DNA of 64,000 bases from Piscinibacter defluvii. Lineage in GTDB: Bacteria; Pseudomonadota; Gammaproteobacteria; Burkholderiales; Burkholderiaceae_C. The stretch covers positions 62,001 through 126,000 of the forward strand of contig NZ_RCHJ01000013.1 in NCBI RefSeq assembly GCF_004011805.1. Reading direction: 5' to 3'. The notes under the pieces were generated by a model. The model did no database searches. It was not told where the DNA came from and saw only the letters and a list, made by a program, of their open reading frames with translations. The position numbers and the translations under genes were made by a program. The stretch's first letter is position 1. Each line of letters opens with the position of its first letter. Positions 21,467 to 29,954 of the stretch are shown one piece after another.

Positions 21467-22225
21467 ATGCCCGTCGTGTCCCTGTCCGAGTCGCTCAACG
21501 ATCTGCTGCGCCTGTGGGGCGGCGACCTGCCACGCGCCGCCTGTGCCGGGCAGACGGTGCTGCCGGTATGGCGCGTGCGCGCCGGCGCGCCGCTGCTGCT
21601 GGAAGGTGCCCCGGCGGACCTGGTGCACGTGGTCCGCACCGGCTCCTTCAAGTGCCAGCGGGTCGGCGAGGACGGCTACGAACAGGTGCTGGCCTTCCTC
21701 GGCCCGGGCGACGTGCCGGGCATCGATGCCCTCGGGTCGGGCCGGCAGAGCTGCAGCGTGGTCGCGCTGGAGGACAGCACCGTCTACGCGCTGCCGGCAC
21801 GCGAACTCGACCGGCTGCGCCTGCTGCACCCGGCGCTCGACCAGGGCCTGCAGCGCGCCGTGGCGCGCCAGCTGGCCGATGCGCGCCGCGCGGTCGAGAT
21901 GATGTCGGCCGTGGCCGCCGAGGTGCGGCTCGGGCGCTTCCTGCTCTGGCTGTCGGAGAGCATGGCCACGCGCGGCCAGTCGCCGCGCCGGCTGCTGCTG
22001 CGCATGAGCCGGCGCGACATCGCCAGCCTGCTGGGCATCGCCCACGAGACCGTCAGCCGGGCCTTCTCGGCACTCACCGAGCTGGGGCTGCTGCGCGTCG
22101 AGAACCGCGACGTGGAACTGCTCGACCTGGACGGCCTGCGCCGCTGCACACGCGCCACGCGCAGCTCGCTGGTGGACCTGCCGGCCACGGCCGCGACGCG
22201 GCGCGCGCCCGTGCTGGCCGCCTGA
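21467..22225 (+). CDS. Crp/Fnr-family transcriptional regulator
   Basis: 252 residues from ATG 21467, chosen because GGAG lies 6 nt upstream; the ATG at 21443 lacks a site. It has an N-terminal cyclic-nucleotide-binding-like barrel, a dimerisation helix, and a winged helix (RRDIASLLGIAHETVSRAFS) with the E-x-x-S-R recognition pattern of FNR/CRP. The N-terminal cysteine cluster of true FNR is absent (one Cys in PRAACAG), so oxygen sensing through Fe-S is unlikely. It is divergent from the two-component pair and may be a target or partner of it. Its stop overlaps the stop of the next gene. Confidence 0.93.
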   Translation: MPVVSLSESLNDLLRLWGGDLPRAACAGQTVLPVWRVRAGAPLLLEGAPADLVHVVRTGSFKCQRVGEDGYEQVLAFLGPGDVPGIDALGSGRQSCSVVALEDSTVYALPARELDRLRLLHPALDQGLQRAVARQLADARRAVEMMSAVAAEVRLGRFLLWLSESMATRGQSPRRLLLRMSRRDIASLLGIAHETVSRAFSALTELGLLRVENRDVELLDLDGLRRCTRATRSSLVDLPATAATRRAPVLAA

Positions 22226-22543
22226 TCAGCCCAGCTGCTCGCCGCCGCGCTCGAGGAAGGGTGCCCAGGGAGCCCACCAGGCCTGCAGCAGGCGCGGGCC
22301 GGCCATCAGCGGGTTGTCGGGCACGGCAGGCCAGGCGGCCTGCATCCAGGCCGAGGCCGGCGCGGACAGGGCGTCGAGCCAGCTCAGCCAGGCCTGCGTG
22401 GCGATCTGCTGCTGCTGGGTCCAGCTTCCCAGCACAGCGTCGAACCACTCGCGCTGCTGCCCGATCCAGCTGTCCAGCGCCTCGTTCGAATCGAAGCGGA
22501 CGTCGGTCACGACGGCCTCGGCCGCCGGCTTGCCTCTTGCCAT
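22226..22543 (-). CDS. Small hypothetical protein, phasin-like composition
   Basis: 105 residues from ATG 22543, with CAGGAG about 6 nt upstream. It is rich in Trp, Gln and Ala, with amphipathic helices (SWIGQQREWFDAVLG, QAWLSWLDALS) and no catalytic motif. The composition resembles small granule- or membrane-associated proteins; that is a guess. It follows thyA by 23 nt on the same strand and ends tail-to-tail with the Crp/Fnr gene in a shared TGATCA. Confidence 0.65.
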   Translation of the reverse strand: MARGKPAAEAVVTDVRFDSNEALDSWIGQQREWFDAVLGSWTQQQQIATQAWLSWLDALSAPASAWMQAAWPAVPDNPLMAGPRLLQAWWAPWAPFLERGGEQLG

Positions 22544-22566
22544 GCTGATGCTCCTGGGTGGCGCGG

Positions 22567-23400
22567 CTACACGGCGACGGGCGCCTTGATCGCCGCGTGG
22601 TGCTGGTACTCGAGCACCTCGAAATCCTCGTACGCGTACTCGAAGATCGACGCCGGGCGCCGCTTGATCGCCAGCACCGGGTAGGGGAAGGGCGAGCGCG
22701 AGAGCTGCTCGCGCACCTGGTCGGTGTGGTTGCTGTAGATGTGGCAGTCGCCGCCGGTCCAGACGAAATCGCCGACCTCGAGATCGCACTGCTGCGCCAG
22801 CATGTGGGTCAGCAGCGCGTAGCTCGCGATGTTGAACGGCACGCCGAGGAAGATGTCGGCGCTGCGCTGGTAGAGCTGGCAACTCAGGCGGCCCTCGGCG
22901 ACGTAGAACTGGAAGAACGCGTGGCAGGGCAGCAGCGCCATCTTCGACAGCTCGGCCACGTTCCACGCGCTGACGATGATGCGGCGCGATTCGGGCGTGG
23001 TCTTGATCTGGCGCACCACCTCGGCGATCTGGTCGACATGCCCGCCGTCGGGCGTGGGCCAGGAGCGCCACTGCACGCCGTAGACGGGGCCGAGTTCGCC
23101 GTCCGCGCGCGCCCATTCGTCCCAGATCGTCACGCCGCGCTCCTGCAGCCAGCGCACGTTGCTGTCGCCGCGCAGGAACCACAGCAGCTCGAGGATGATG
23201 GACTTCAGGTGCACCTTCTTCGTGGTGACCAGCGGGAAGCCCTCGCGCAGGTCGAAGCGCATCTGGTGGCCGAACACGCTGCGCGTGCCAGTACCGGTGC
23301 GGTCGCCGCGGTCCACGCCATGTTCGAACACATGGCGCATGAAGTCCTCGTACTGCGAGCGGACGGGGCGCGTGGGGTGCATCTGCGAGTGAGCCGGCAT
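22567..23400 (-). CDS. thyA: Thymidylate synthase
   Basis: 277 residues. It converts dUMP to dTMP with methylene-tetrahydrofolate. Catalytic Cys159 is in [19 protein letters not shown], the FPLVTTKK segment, RRIIVSAWN and GDCHIYSNH are all present. The start at 23400 (MPAHSQMHP) is favoured over the ATG six codons later because TAGAAT lies 7 nt upstream, fitting a leaderless message. folA is not adjacent. It lies 18 nt downstream of the OmpA-like lipoprotein gene. Confidence 0.98.
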   Translation of the reverse strand: MPAHSQMHPTRPVRSQYEDFMRHVFEHGVDRGDRTGTGTRSVFGHQMRFDLREGFPLVTTKKVHLKSIILELLWFLRGDSNVRWLQERGVTIWDEWARADGELGPVYGVQWRSWPTPDGGHVDQIAEVVRQIKTTPESRRIIVSAWNVAELSKMALLPCHAFFQFYVAEGRLSCQLYQRSADIFLGVPFNIASYALLTHMLAQQCDLEVGDFVWTGGDCHIYSNHTDQVREQLSRSPFPYPVLAIKRRPASIFEYAYEDFEVLEYQHHAAIKAPVAV

Positions 23401-23407
23401 GCACCCG

Positions 23408-23413
23408 ATTCTA
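23408..23413 (-). promoter_or_regulatory. TAGAAT -10-like element, 7 nt before thyA
   Basis: On the - strand TAGAAT is followed by 7 nt and then the thyA ATG at 23400, so transcription would begin at or next to the start codon. The -35 region is unrecognisable. Confidence 0.35.
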
Positions 23414-23418
23414 GGTGT

Positions 23419-24069
23419 TCACCCCTGTGGCGCCGGCTCCCTCAGGAAGATCTCCACGCGCCGGTTCTGCGCCCGGCCGGCCTCGCTGGCGTTGTCGGCC
23501 ACCGGCTCGTGCGAGCCGCGGCCCTCGGTCTCGACACGCGCCGGCACCACGCCGCGCGTGGCCAGGTAGTCGCGCACGCTCTGTGCGCGCTCGATGGACA
23601 GCGGGTTGTTGATCGCGTCGCTGCCGGTGCTGTCGGTGTGGCCGACGATGCGCACGCGCATCGCGGGGTCGAGCCCGGCGGCGAACTGGTCGAGCACCGG
23701 CCGCATCGCCGGCTTGATGGCGGCGCGGCCGACGTCGAACGAGAAGTCGCTCGGCACGTTGACCTTGAGCTGGTTGTCGGCGGTGCGGCTCACGTCGATG
23801 CCGGTGCCCTGGGTGGCCTGCTGCATGGCGGCGCGCTTCTCCTCCATGCGCTTGGACCAGAGGTTGCCGGCCACCGCGCCGATCGCGCCGCCGACCACCG
23901 CGCCGGTGCCGGCCTTGCCGCCGGTGGCGGAGCTCAGCACCGCGCCGACGCCGGCGCCCACGCCAGCGCCGATGGCCGTGCCCTTCTGGCGCTCGCTCAT
24001 GTTGGCGCAGCCGGTCAGCAGCGCGGCGGCGAGCGCGACGGACGTGATGGGGCGAAGACGTTCGTGCAT
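23419..24069 (-). CDS. OmpA-family lipoprotein with glycine zipper
   Basis: 216 residues from ATG 24069, with AGGAG 6 nt upstream. The lipobox LLTGC gives lipidated Cys21. A glycine-zipper segment (about 30-75, repeated GAGVGAGVGAV-like turns) precedes an OmpA C-terminal peptidoglycan-binding domain (FSFDVGRAAI, VRIVGHTDSTG, RAQNRRVEIFL). Such proteins sit in the outer membrane and contact peptidoglycan, contributing to envelope stability. Confidence 0.93.
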   Translation of the reverse strand: MHERLRPITSVALAAALLTGCANMSERQKGTAIGAGVGAGVGAVLSSATGGKAGTGAVVGGAIGAVAGNLWSKRMEEKRAAMQQATQGTGIDVSRTADNQLKVNVPSDFSFDVGRAAIKPAMRPVLDQFAAGLDPAMRVRIVGHTDSTGSDAINNPLSIERAQSVRDYLATRGVVPARVETEGRGSHEPVADNASEAGRAQNRRVEIFLREPAPQG

Positions 24070-24157
24070 GGTGATCTCCTCGGCAATGGACCCCGGATCG
24101 ACCCCAAGGCCCGTTACCGAGTTCGACCCCGCCGGCGCGGCAAGGTTTCCGGCTGTG

Positions 24158-25972
24158 TCAGGCGGTGACGGCGGAGGCCGGCTGGTCGAACTGCAGCGCC
24201 GCCAGCCGGGCGTACAGGCCGCCGGCGGCGGCCAGCTGAGCATGCGTGCCGGTCTCGACGATGCGGCCAGCCTCCATCACCACGATGCGGTCGGCGCTCT
24301 GCACCGTGGCCAGGCGGTGCGCGATCACGAGCGTGGTGCGGTCCTTCATCGCCGCCTCGAGCGCGGCCTGCACGGCGCGCTCGCTTTCGGCGTCGAGCGC
24401 GCTGGTGGCCTCGTCGAGCAGCAGCAGCGGCGGGTTCTTCAGGATCGCCCGCGCGATGCTGATGCGCTGGCGCTGCCCGCCCGACAGGCGCACGCCACGC
24501 TCGCCGAGGAAGGTCTTGTAGCCCTCGGGCAGGGCGCTGATGAAGTCGTGCGCGAAGGCCGCCTGCGCCGCGGCCATCACGTCCGCATCGCTCGCCCCGG
24601 GCCGGCCGTAGCGGATGTTCTCCAGCGCGTCGGCCGAGAAGATCACGCTGTCCTGCGGCACGATGCCGATGCGGCCGCGCAGCGCCTCCAGCGCGGCCTC
24701 GCGCACCGGCACGCCGTCGAGTTCGATGCGGCCGACGTCGGCGTCGTAGTAGCGCAGCAGGAGCTGGAACACGGTGGTCTTGCCGGCGCCGCTCGGGCCC
24801 ACCAGCGCGACCGTCTCGCCCGGCCGCACCTCGAGCTCGAAACCGTCCAGCGCCGCGTGCTGCGGGCGCGAGGGGTAGCGGAAGGTCACGCCGCGCAGCG
24901 CCAGCGACGAGCCGCCGCGCGTGGGCGGCAGCGGCTTCGGGTCGCTCGGCGACTCGATCGGCGAGCGCGCCGCGAGCAGCTCCATCAGCCGCTCGGTGGC
25001 GCCGGCGGCGCGCAGCAGGTCGCCGTAGACCTCGGACAGCACCGCCACCGAGCCGATCAGGATGGTCACGAACACCACCGTCTGCGCCAGGTGGCCGGCG
25101 CTGGTCTTGCCGTCCAGCACCGCCTGCGTGCCCTGGTACAGGCCCCACAGCAGCGCGCCGAAGGTGGCGGTGATGATGAAGGCGACCAGGAACGAGCGCA
25201 CCCGGGTGCGGCGCCGCGCGGTGTCGAAGGCGTTCTCGGTGGCGGCGTCGAAGCGCCGTGCCTCGCGCGCCTCCTGCACGTAGCTCTGCACCACGGGGAT
25301 TGCGTTCAGCACCTCGGCGGCGATGGCGCTCGAGTCGGCCACACGGTCCTGGCTGGCGCGGCTGAGCTTGCGCACGCGCCGGCCGAGCCACACGCTCGGC
25401 AGCACCACCAGCACCAGCGTGCCCAGCACCTGAGACATCACGTAGGGGTTGGTGACGATCAGCATGCCGAGCGCGCCGATGCCCATCACCGTGTTGCGCA
25501 GGCCCATGCTGAGGCTCGAACCGACCACGGTCTGCACCAGCGTCGTGTCGGTGGTCAGGCGCGAGATCACCTCGCCGGTCTGCGTGGTCTCGAAGAACTG
25601 CGGGCTCTGCCGCACCACATGGGCATAGACGGCGTTGCGCAGGTCGGCGGTGACGCGCTCGCCCAGCCAGGTGACCATGTAGAAGCGCGCCGCCGAGAAC
25701 ACGCCCAGCGCCGCGCCGACGCCGAACAGCGCGAAGAAGTGGCCGCGCAGCGCCATCACGCGCTCGCCGGGGTCGCTCGCGACCAGGCCCTGGTCGATCA
25801 GCGACTTCAGCGCGATCGGGAAGGCCAGCGTGGCGAGCGCCGCCAGCACGAGGAACAGCAGCGCGAGCGCGATGCGGCCGCGGTACGGGCGCAGGAAGGG
25901 CAGCAGGCCGGAGAGCGAGCGCACGGGGCGCTTGTCGGCCGCGCCGGGGCGCGAGGGAGGGGTGACAGCCAT
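24158..25972 (-). CDS. ABC exporter, fused permease-ATPase (MsbA-like)
   Basis: 604 residues. An N-terminal six-helix exporter domain (starting about residue 30) is fused to an ATPase with Walker A GPSGAGKTT, signature LSGGQRQR, Walker B LLLLDEATSALD and the H-loop VIAHRL. It forms a homodimer. The family moves lipids, lipid A or drugs out of the inner leaflet; the substrate cannot be told from sequence. It ends 88 nt before the OmpA lipoprotein gene on the same strand. Confidence 0.95.
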   Translation of the reverse strand: MAVTPPSRPGAADKRPVRSLSGLLPFLRPYRGRIALALLFLVLAALATLAFPIALKSLIDQGLVASDPGERVMALRGHFFALFGVGAALGVFSAARFYMVTWLGERVTADLRNAVYAHVVRQSPQFFETTQTGEVISRLTTDTTLVQTVVGSSLSMGLRNTVMGIGALGMLIVTNPYVMSQVLGTLVLVVLPSVWLGRRVRKLSRASQDRVADSSAIAAEVLNAIPVVQSYVQEAREARRFDAATENAFDTARRRTRVRSFLVAFIITATFGALLWGLYQGTQAVLDGKTSAGHLAQTVVFVTILIGSVAVLSEVYGDLLRAAGATERLMELLAARSPIESPSDPKPLPPTRGGSSLALRGVTFRYPSRPQHAALDGFELEVRPGETVALVGPSGAGKTTVFQLLLRYYDADVGRIELDGVPVREAALEALRGRIGIVPQDSVIFSADALENIRYGRPGASDADVMAAAQAAFAHDFISALPEGYKTFLGERGVRLSGGQRQRISIARAILKNPPLLLLDEATSALDAESERAVQAALEAAMKDRTTLVIAHRLATVQSADRIVVMEAGRIVETGTHAQLAAAGGLYARLAALQFDQPASAVTA

Positions 25973-25981
25973 GAGCCGAGT

Positions 25982-26863
25982 CTAGGGGCGCGCGTGCCGC
26001 AGCGTGTCGAGCAGGCGCTGCGCCGAGCCGAGGTAGCCGCCGCCGAACAGCAGCGCGTGGTTGAGCAGGTGGTAGAGCTGGTACAGGCCGCGCCGGTGCG
26101 CATACCCTGGCGCCAACCCCGCCGCGGCGCGGTACTTCTCCCAGAAGCCCGCGGGCGGGCCGCCGAACAGCTCCATCATCGCCAGCTCGGCCTCGGCGTC
26201 GGAGACCGACACCGCCGGGTCGTAGACGACCGGCGTGCCGTCGGCCAGGGCGGCCCAGTTGCCGCTCCACAGGTCGCCGTGGACCAGCGCCGGGCGCGGC
26301 GCGTGGCCGTCGTCGAAGAAGTCCCCGAGCCGCTCGGCCAGCGCCGCCACGCCGTCGAGCAGCCGGGCCGGCGCGCCGCGCTGCGCGAGCTGCGCGGCCA
26401 GCGCGCCGAGCCGTTCGTGCGCGAAGAAGCCGGGCCAGTCGTCGTGCCAGCGGTTGGTCTGCGGCGTGCCGCCGATCCAGTTGTCGCGCTGCCAGCCGTA
26501 GCGGCCCTCGCCCGGGGCGCTCGCGCGGTGCAGGGCGGCCAGCACCGCGCCGAAGCGCGCGCCGAAATCGGGCGGCGGCGGCGCGAACGTCAGACCCTCG
26601 ATCGCGAGAACGCAGGCGGTTTCGGTGGTCCAGCAATCGACCACCGCGGGCACACGGACCGTGCCGGTGGCGCCCAGGGCCGCCAGCCCGTCGGCCTCGG
26701 CTTCCAGCATCGCGTGCTGCGCGGGCGGCGCCGACTTGACGAACAGATCGCCCGCGCCGCCGCGCGCGTGCCAGGTGGCGGCGAAGCCGCTGCCGCCGGC
26801 CGGGCGCAGCGTCCAGCGCCCGCCGAGGCGCTGCGCGAGCAGGGTGGCGACGGCGGCATCCAT
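25982..26863 (-). CDS. Fructosamine-kinase-like phosphotransferase
   Basis: 293 residues from ATG 26863. It has a protein-kinase-like fold with Lys43 in the N-lobe, the catalytic loop VHGDLWSGN (His195, Asp197) and a metal-binding YDPAV (Asp215). WQRDNWIGGTPQ and YQLYHLLNHALLFGGGY are typical of bacterial fructosamine kinases, which phosphorylate glycated amines for repair. The gene begins 53 nt from the divergent ArsR gene and ends 9 nt before the ABC exporter start. Confidence 0.9.
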   Translation of the reverse strand: MDAAVATLLAQRLGGRWTLRPAGGSGFAATWHARGGAGDLFVKSAPPAQHAMLEAEADGLAALGATGTVRVPAVVDCWTTETACVLAIEGLTFAPPPPDFGARFGAVLAALHRASAPGEGRYGWQRDNWIGGTPQTNRWHDDWPGFFAHERLGALAAQLAQRGAPARLLDGVAALAERLGDFFDDGHAPRPALVHGDLWSGNWAALADGTPVVYDPAVSVSDAEAELAMMELFGGPPAGFWEKYRAAAGLAPGYAHRRGLYQLYHLLNHALLFGGGYLGSAQRLLDTLRHARP

Positions 26864-26906
26864 GTGTGCATCATGCCGCTTGCCGGGACCGGCGGCGTCG
26901 CATACA

Positions 26907-26924
26907 GTTAGCCGAATGGCTAAC
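26907..26924. promoter_or_regulatory. Operator-like inverted repeat over the ArsR start codon
   Basis: GTTAGCC (26907-26913), GAAT, GGCTAAC (26918-26924): a perfect 7-4-7 dyad containing the ATG (26916-26918) of the ArsR gene. Its position fits autorepression and possibly control of the divergent kinase gene. ArsR-type regulators bind dyads of this kind. Confidence 0.65.
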
Positions 26925-27296
26925 AAAATGGCCAACCAAGTGGCCCAGCTCACCGACGTGTTCTGCGCGCTCGCCGACCCGACCCGGCGCGCCATCGTCG
27001 GCGCGCTCGGCCGCGGGCCGCAGACGGTGTCGGCACTCGCCGCACCGTTCGAGATGGCGCTGCCCTCGTTCATGAAGCACCTGTCGGTGCTCGAGCGCAG
27101 CGGCGTGGTGCGCTCGCACAAGACGGGGCGGGTGCGCACCTGCGAGCTGGTGCCGCGCACCCTGACCCAGGCCGAGCGCTGGCTCGCGCAGCAGCGCACC
27201 GTGTGGGAGGCGCGCACCGAGCGCATGGCGCGATTCGTCGAAACCCTGCATGAACAGGAGCAGCCAGTTGACCCCGTCCGACACCCCCGCCGCTGA
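26916..27296 (+). CDS. ArsR-family regulator
   Basis: 126 residues from ATG 26916. Winged helix: VFCALADPTRRAIVGAL, FEMALPSFMKHLSVLERSGVV, then a wing (KTGRVRTC). There is no metal-binding CxC motif in the recognition helix, so it belongs to the subgroup paired with SRPBCC proteins rather than to metal sensors. It overlaps the next gene and carries its own operator over the start codon. Confidence 0.93.
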   Translation: MANKMANQVAQLTDVFCALADPTRRAIVGALGRGPQTVSALAAPFEMALPSFMKHLSVLERSGVVRSHKTGRVRTCELVPRTLTQAERWLAQQRTVWEARTERMARFVETLHEQEQPVDPVRHPRR

Positions 27297-27753
27297 GCGG
27301 CACGACCTCCTCATCGACCGCCTCGTCAAGGCGCCGCGTGCCAGTCTCTGGCGCGCCTGGACGGACCCGACGCTGCTGAAGCAGTGGTGGTGCCCGAAAC
27401 CCTGGACCACCGAGGTGCGCGCCTTCGAGCTGCGGCCGGGCGGTGCCTTCCACACCTTCATGCGCGGCCCCGACGGCGGGCAGAGCGACAACCCCGGCTG
27501 CTTCCTCGAGATCGTGCCGCAGCAGCGGCTCGTGTTCACCTCGATGCTGACCGGCGGCTGGCGCCCGGCCACGCCGTGGATGGGGTTCACCGCCGTCATC
27601 ACGCTGGACGACGCGGTCGGCGGCACGCGCTACGTCGCGCGCGTGATGCACCCGGACCCGGCCACGCGCGAGCGGCACGAGCAGCTCGGCTTCTTCGAGG
27701 GCTGGAACACCTGCATCACGCAGCTCGACGAGTTCGCGCAGGGCCTCGCCTGA
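27268..27753 (+). CDS. SRPBCC/AHSA1-family protein
   Basis: 161 residues from TTG 27268, preferred because AGGAG (27256-27260) lies 7 nt upstream; an ATG at 27250 would add six residues but has no site. START-like fold motifs: DRLVKAPRASLWRAWTDP, LKQWWCPKPW, FELRPGGAF, GFFEGWNTCITQLDEF. Such proteins bind hydrophobic ligands in a cavity and are regulated by the partner ArsR protein. The overlap with the ArsR gene (29 nt) indicates co-translation. Confidence 0.93.
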   Translation: MTPSDTPAAERHDLLIDRLVKAPRASLWRAWTDPTLLKQWWCPKPWTTEVRAFELRPGGAFHTFMRGPDGGQSDNPGCFLEIVPQQRLVFTSMLTGGWRPATPWMGFTAVITLDDAVGGTRYVARVMHPDPATRERHEQLGFFEGWNTCITQLDEFAQGLA

Positions 27754-29883
27754 TCACAGGTTGTTGGCGAACAGGCGTCGCACGAACAGGTCCTTGAAGC
27801 TGTGCGCGTCGGCCAGGCCGAGGCGCTCGAGGTAGGGCAGCGGCGCCTCCTTGCCCTCCCACAGGCTCTTCAGGATCAGGGTCACCATCTCGGCCGGGTG
27901 CTGGCTGGCGTGCTTGAGCTTCTTGAGCGCGCGCACGATCTTCAGCTCGTCGTCGGTCAGGTCGGTGCCGAACGGGAAGTCGGGCAGCAGCCCGGCCTGC
28001 ACCCAGGGCTCGAGCTTGTCCTCGAGCGCCTGCGGCAGGTTGTGGCGGTAGCGCTCGGGCAGCTCGTAGCCCGCCTCCAGCTTGCCGTGCGCCTTGGCCT
28101 GGCGCACGAGCTCGTCCTGGAAGCGCGAGTCGGCGATCGCGATCAGGCGCTTGATCACCTCGCCGTCGGACTGGCCGCGCAGGTCGGCCACGCCGTACTC
28201 GGTGACGACGATGTCGCGCAGGTGGCGCGGGATGGTCACATGGCCGTAGTTCCAGACGATGCTGCTGGTCAGGCCGTCCTTGTTGTCGTGCGTGGCACGC
28301 AGCATCATCAGCAGCCGCGCATCGGGCAGCGCGTGCGCCATCGCCACGAAGTTGTACTGCCCGCCCACGCCGCTGACCACCTGGCCGGTCTCCAGCGCGT
28401 CGCTGCAGGCGGCGCCGAGCAGCGTGACGATCATCGTCGTGTTCATGAAGCGTGCCTTGCGCCGCTGCACACGCTTCAGCGCGCCCTGCGTGCCGTCCTC
28501 GGAGTAGAGCTGGTTGATGAAGTCGATGCGGGTCATGTCGATCTTCGCCAGCTCCTGCGGGGGCATGGTGCGCAGGCGCTCGTAGAAGTCGCGCGGGCCG
28601 AGGAAGAAGCCGCCGGTCATGAAGATGCCGTGCGCGAGCCGGCCGCCGAGCATCGTCTCGCCGATGCGCGCCAGGTTCTCCGGGTCGACCATGTCGTTGC
28701 GCAGCCGCTTGCCGTCGATCGCCAGCTGGCCCTCCTCCAGCGTCACCTCGGGGCGCAGGATGCCCCAGTGCTGCAGCCAGCGCAGGTCGTCGGGCACCAG
28801 CGGCGAGCGGATGCGGCCGTGGCGCAGCAGCACGGAGAGCGTGGCCGGCGTGACGACCTCGTCGATCTCGCCGTCGTTGACGAGCTGCTGCAGCAGCACG
28901 TCGGCGAACACCTCGCGGCGGATGATGCCGGCCTCGATCAGCTTCAGGAAGCCGTTGACGAACATCTCCGAGCAGCCGTACAGGCCCTGGTCGAAGCGGC
29001 CCAGCTCGCGCCCCGCGGTGCCGTCCGGGCAGAGCGACTCGAGGATGGCGCGGAACGCGTCGCCCTGCCGGTCGCGCACGATCAGCGCCTGGGCGATCGC
29101 GTCGCCCAGCGAGCCGATGCCGATCTGCAGCGTGCCGCCATCGGCCACCAGGCTCGCCGCGTGCAGGCCGATCGCGTAGTCGGCCAGGCTGACCTTGTTG
29201 TTCGGCGGCGCGAACACCGCATGCGTGCCGGCCGGGTCGGTGATCACCAGGTCGAAGAACGCCGGCCCGACCTCGGCGCCGTTGGGCATGAAGGGCATCT
29301 TCCGGTTCACCACGCCGACGGTCAGCAGCGGCTGGCCGGCCGCGCGCAGCTTCTCCACCACCTCGAAGGTGACCTCCGGGTTGCTCGACAGCGACAGCCG
29401 CATCGCCTCGCCCTCGCCGCGTGCGGCCACCGCCTGGGCGATCACGTTCATGCCCTGCACCGCCATGTCGCGCGCGACGAAGGTGTAGTTCGTCGAGATG
29501 TAGTTCTGCTGCGCGGCCGGGTTGCCGAGGTAGTCGCCGGTCTTCATGAAGAACTCGCGCACCTCGACGTTGGGCGGCAGCGCACCGGCGCGCAGGTCCT
29601 TCACGTACAGCAGGTCGGGGTAGTCCTCGAACACACGCTCGACCAGGGGCCCGAGGAAATGCTGCTCGAGCTCGCTCTTGCCGACCGGCTTCTCGAGCGA
29701 CAGCGCGGTGACGATGCGCAGCCGCCGCGCCGGGTTGGCCTTGATGCGGCGGTACAGCGCATTGACGAAGGGGTTGGGCTTGCCGATGGCCAGCGGGATG
29801 CCGAGCACGATGTCGCCGGACACGGTGTCCAGCACATGGTCGACGGCGGCTTCGATCGAATCGATGAACAGCGGCAAGGTCAC
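27754..29883 (-). CDS. Acetyl-CoA hydrolase/transferase family protein (long form)
   Basis: 709 residues from GTG 29883; AGGAG lies about 6 nt upstream, and the frame open beyond this is noncoding. An N-terminal CoA-transferase region (SGDIVLGIPLAIGKPN) is followed by the C-terminal acetyl-CoA hydrolase domain (GGQYNFVAMAHALPDARLLM and VVTEYGVADLRGQ). The length exceeds the usual 430-550 of the family, with inserts around residues 260-480 and a C-terminal helical tail. Expected chemistry: CoA transfer between acyl-CoA and acetate or another acid, or hydrolysis. The stop abuts the SRPBCC stop (27753/27754). Confidence 0.88.
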   Translation of the reverse strand: MTLPLFIDSIEAAVDHVLDTVSGDIVLGIPLAIGKPNPFVNALYRRIKANPARRLRIVTALSLEKPVGKSELEQHFLGPLVERVFEDYPDLLYVKDLRAGALPPNVEVREFFMKTGDYLGNPAAQQNYISTNYTFVARDMAVQGMNVIAQAVAARGEGEAMRLSLSSNPEVTFEVVEKLRAAGQPLLTVGVVNRKMPFMPNGAEVGPAFFDLVITDPAGTHAVFAPPNNKVSLADYAIGLHAASLVADGGTLQIGIGSLGDAIAQALIVRDRQGDAFRAILESLCPDGTAGRELGRFDQGLYGCSEMFVNGFLKLIEAGIIRREVFADVLLQQLVNDGEIDEVVTPATLSVLLRHGRIRSPLVPDDLRWLQHWGILRPEVTLEEGQLAIDGKRLRNDMVDPENLARIGETMLGGRLAHGIFMTGGFFLGPRDFYERLRTMPPQELAKIDMTRIDFINQLYSEDGTQGALKRVQRRKARFMNTTMIVTLLGAACSDALETGQVVSGVGGQYNFVAMAHALPDARLLMMLRATHDNKDGLTSSIVWNYGHVTIPRHLRDIVVTEYGVADLRGQSDGEVIKRLIAIADSRFQDELVRQAKAHGKLEAGYELPERYRHNLPQALEDKLEPWVQAGLLPDFPFGTDLTDDELKIVRALKKLKHASQHPAEMVTLILKSLWEGKEAPLPYLERLGLADAHSFKDLFVRRLFANNL

Positions 29884-29954
29884 GGTTGTCTCCTGGGTCT
29901 TTGGTGCCGATGGTGCGCCCGCGCGGCCCGGCCCGGATTGACCACGAGCAAGCG

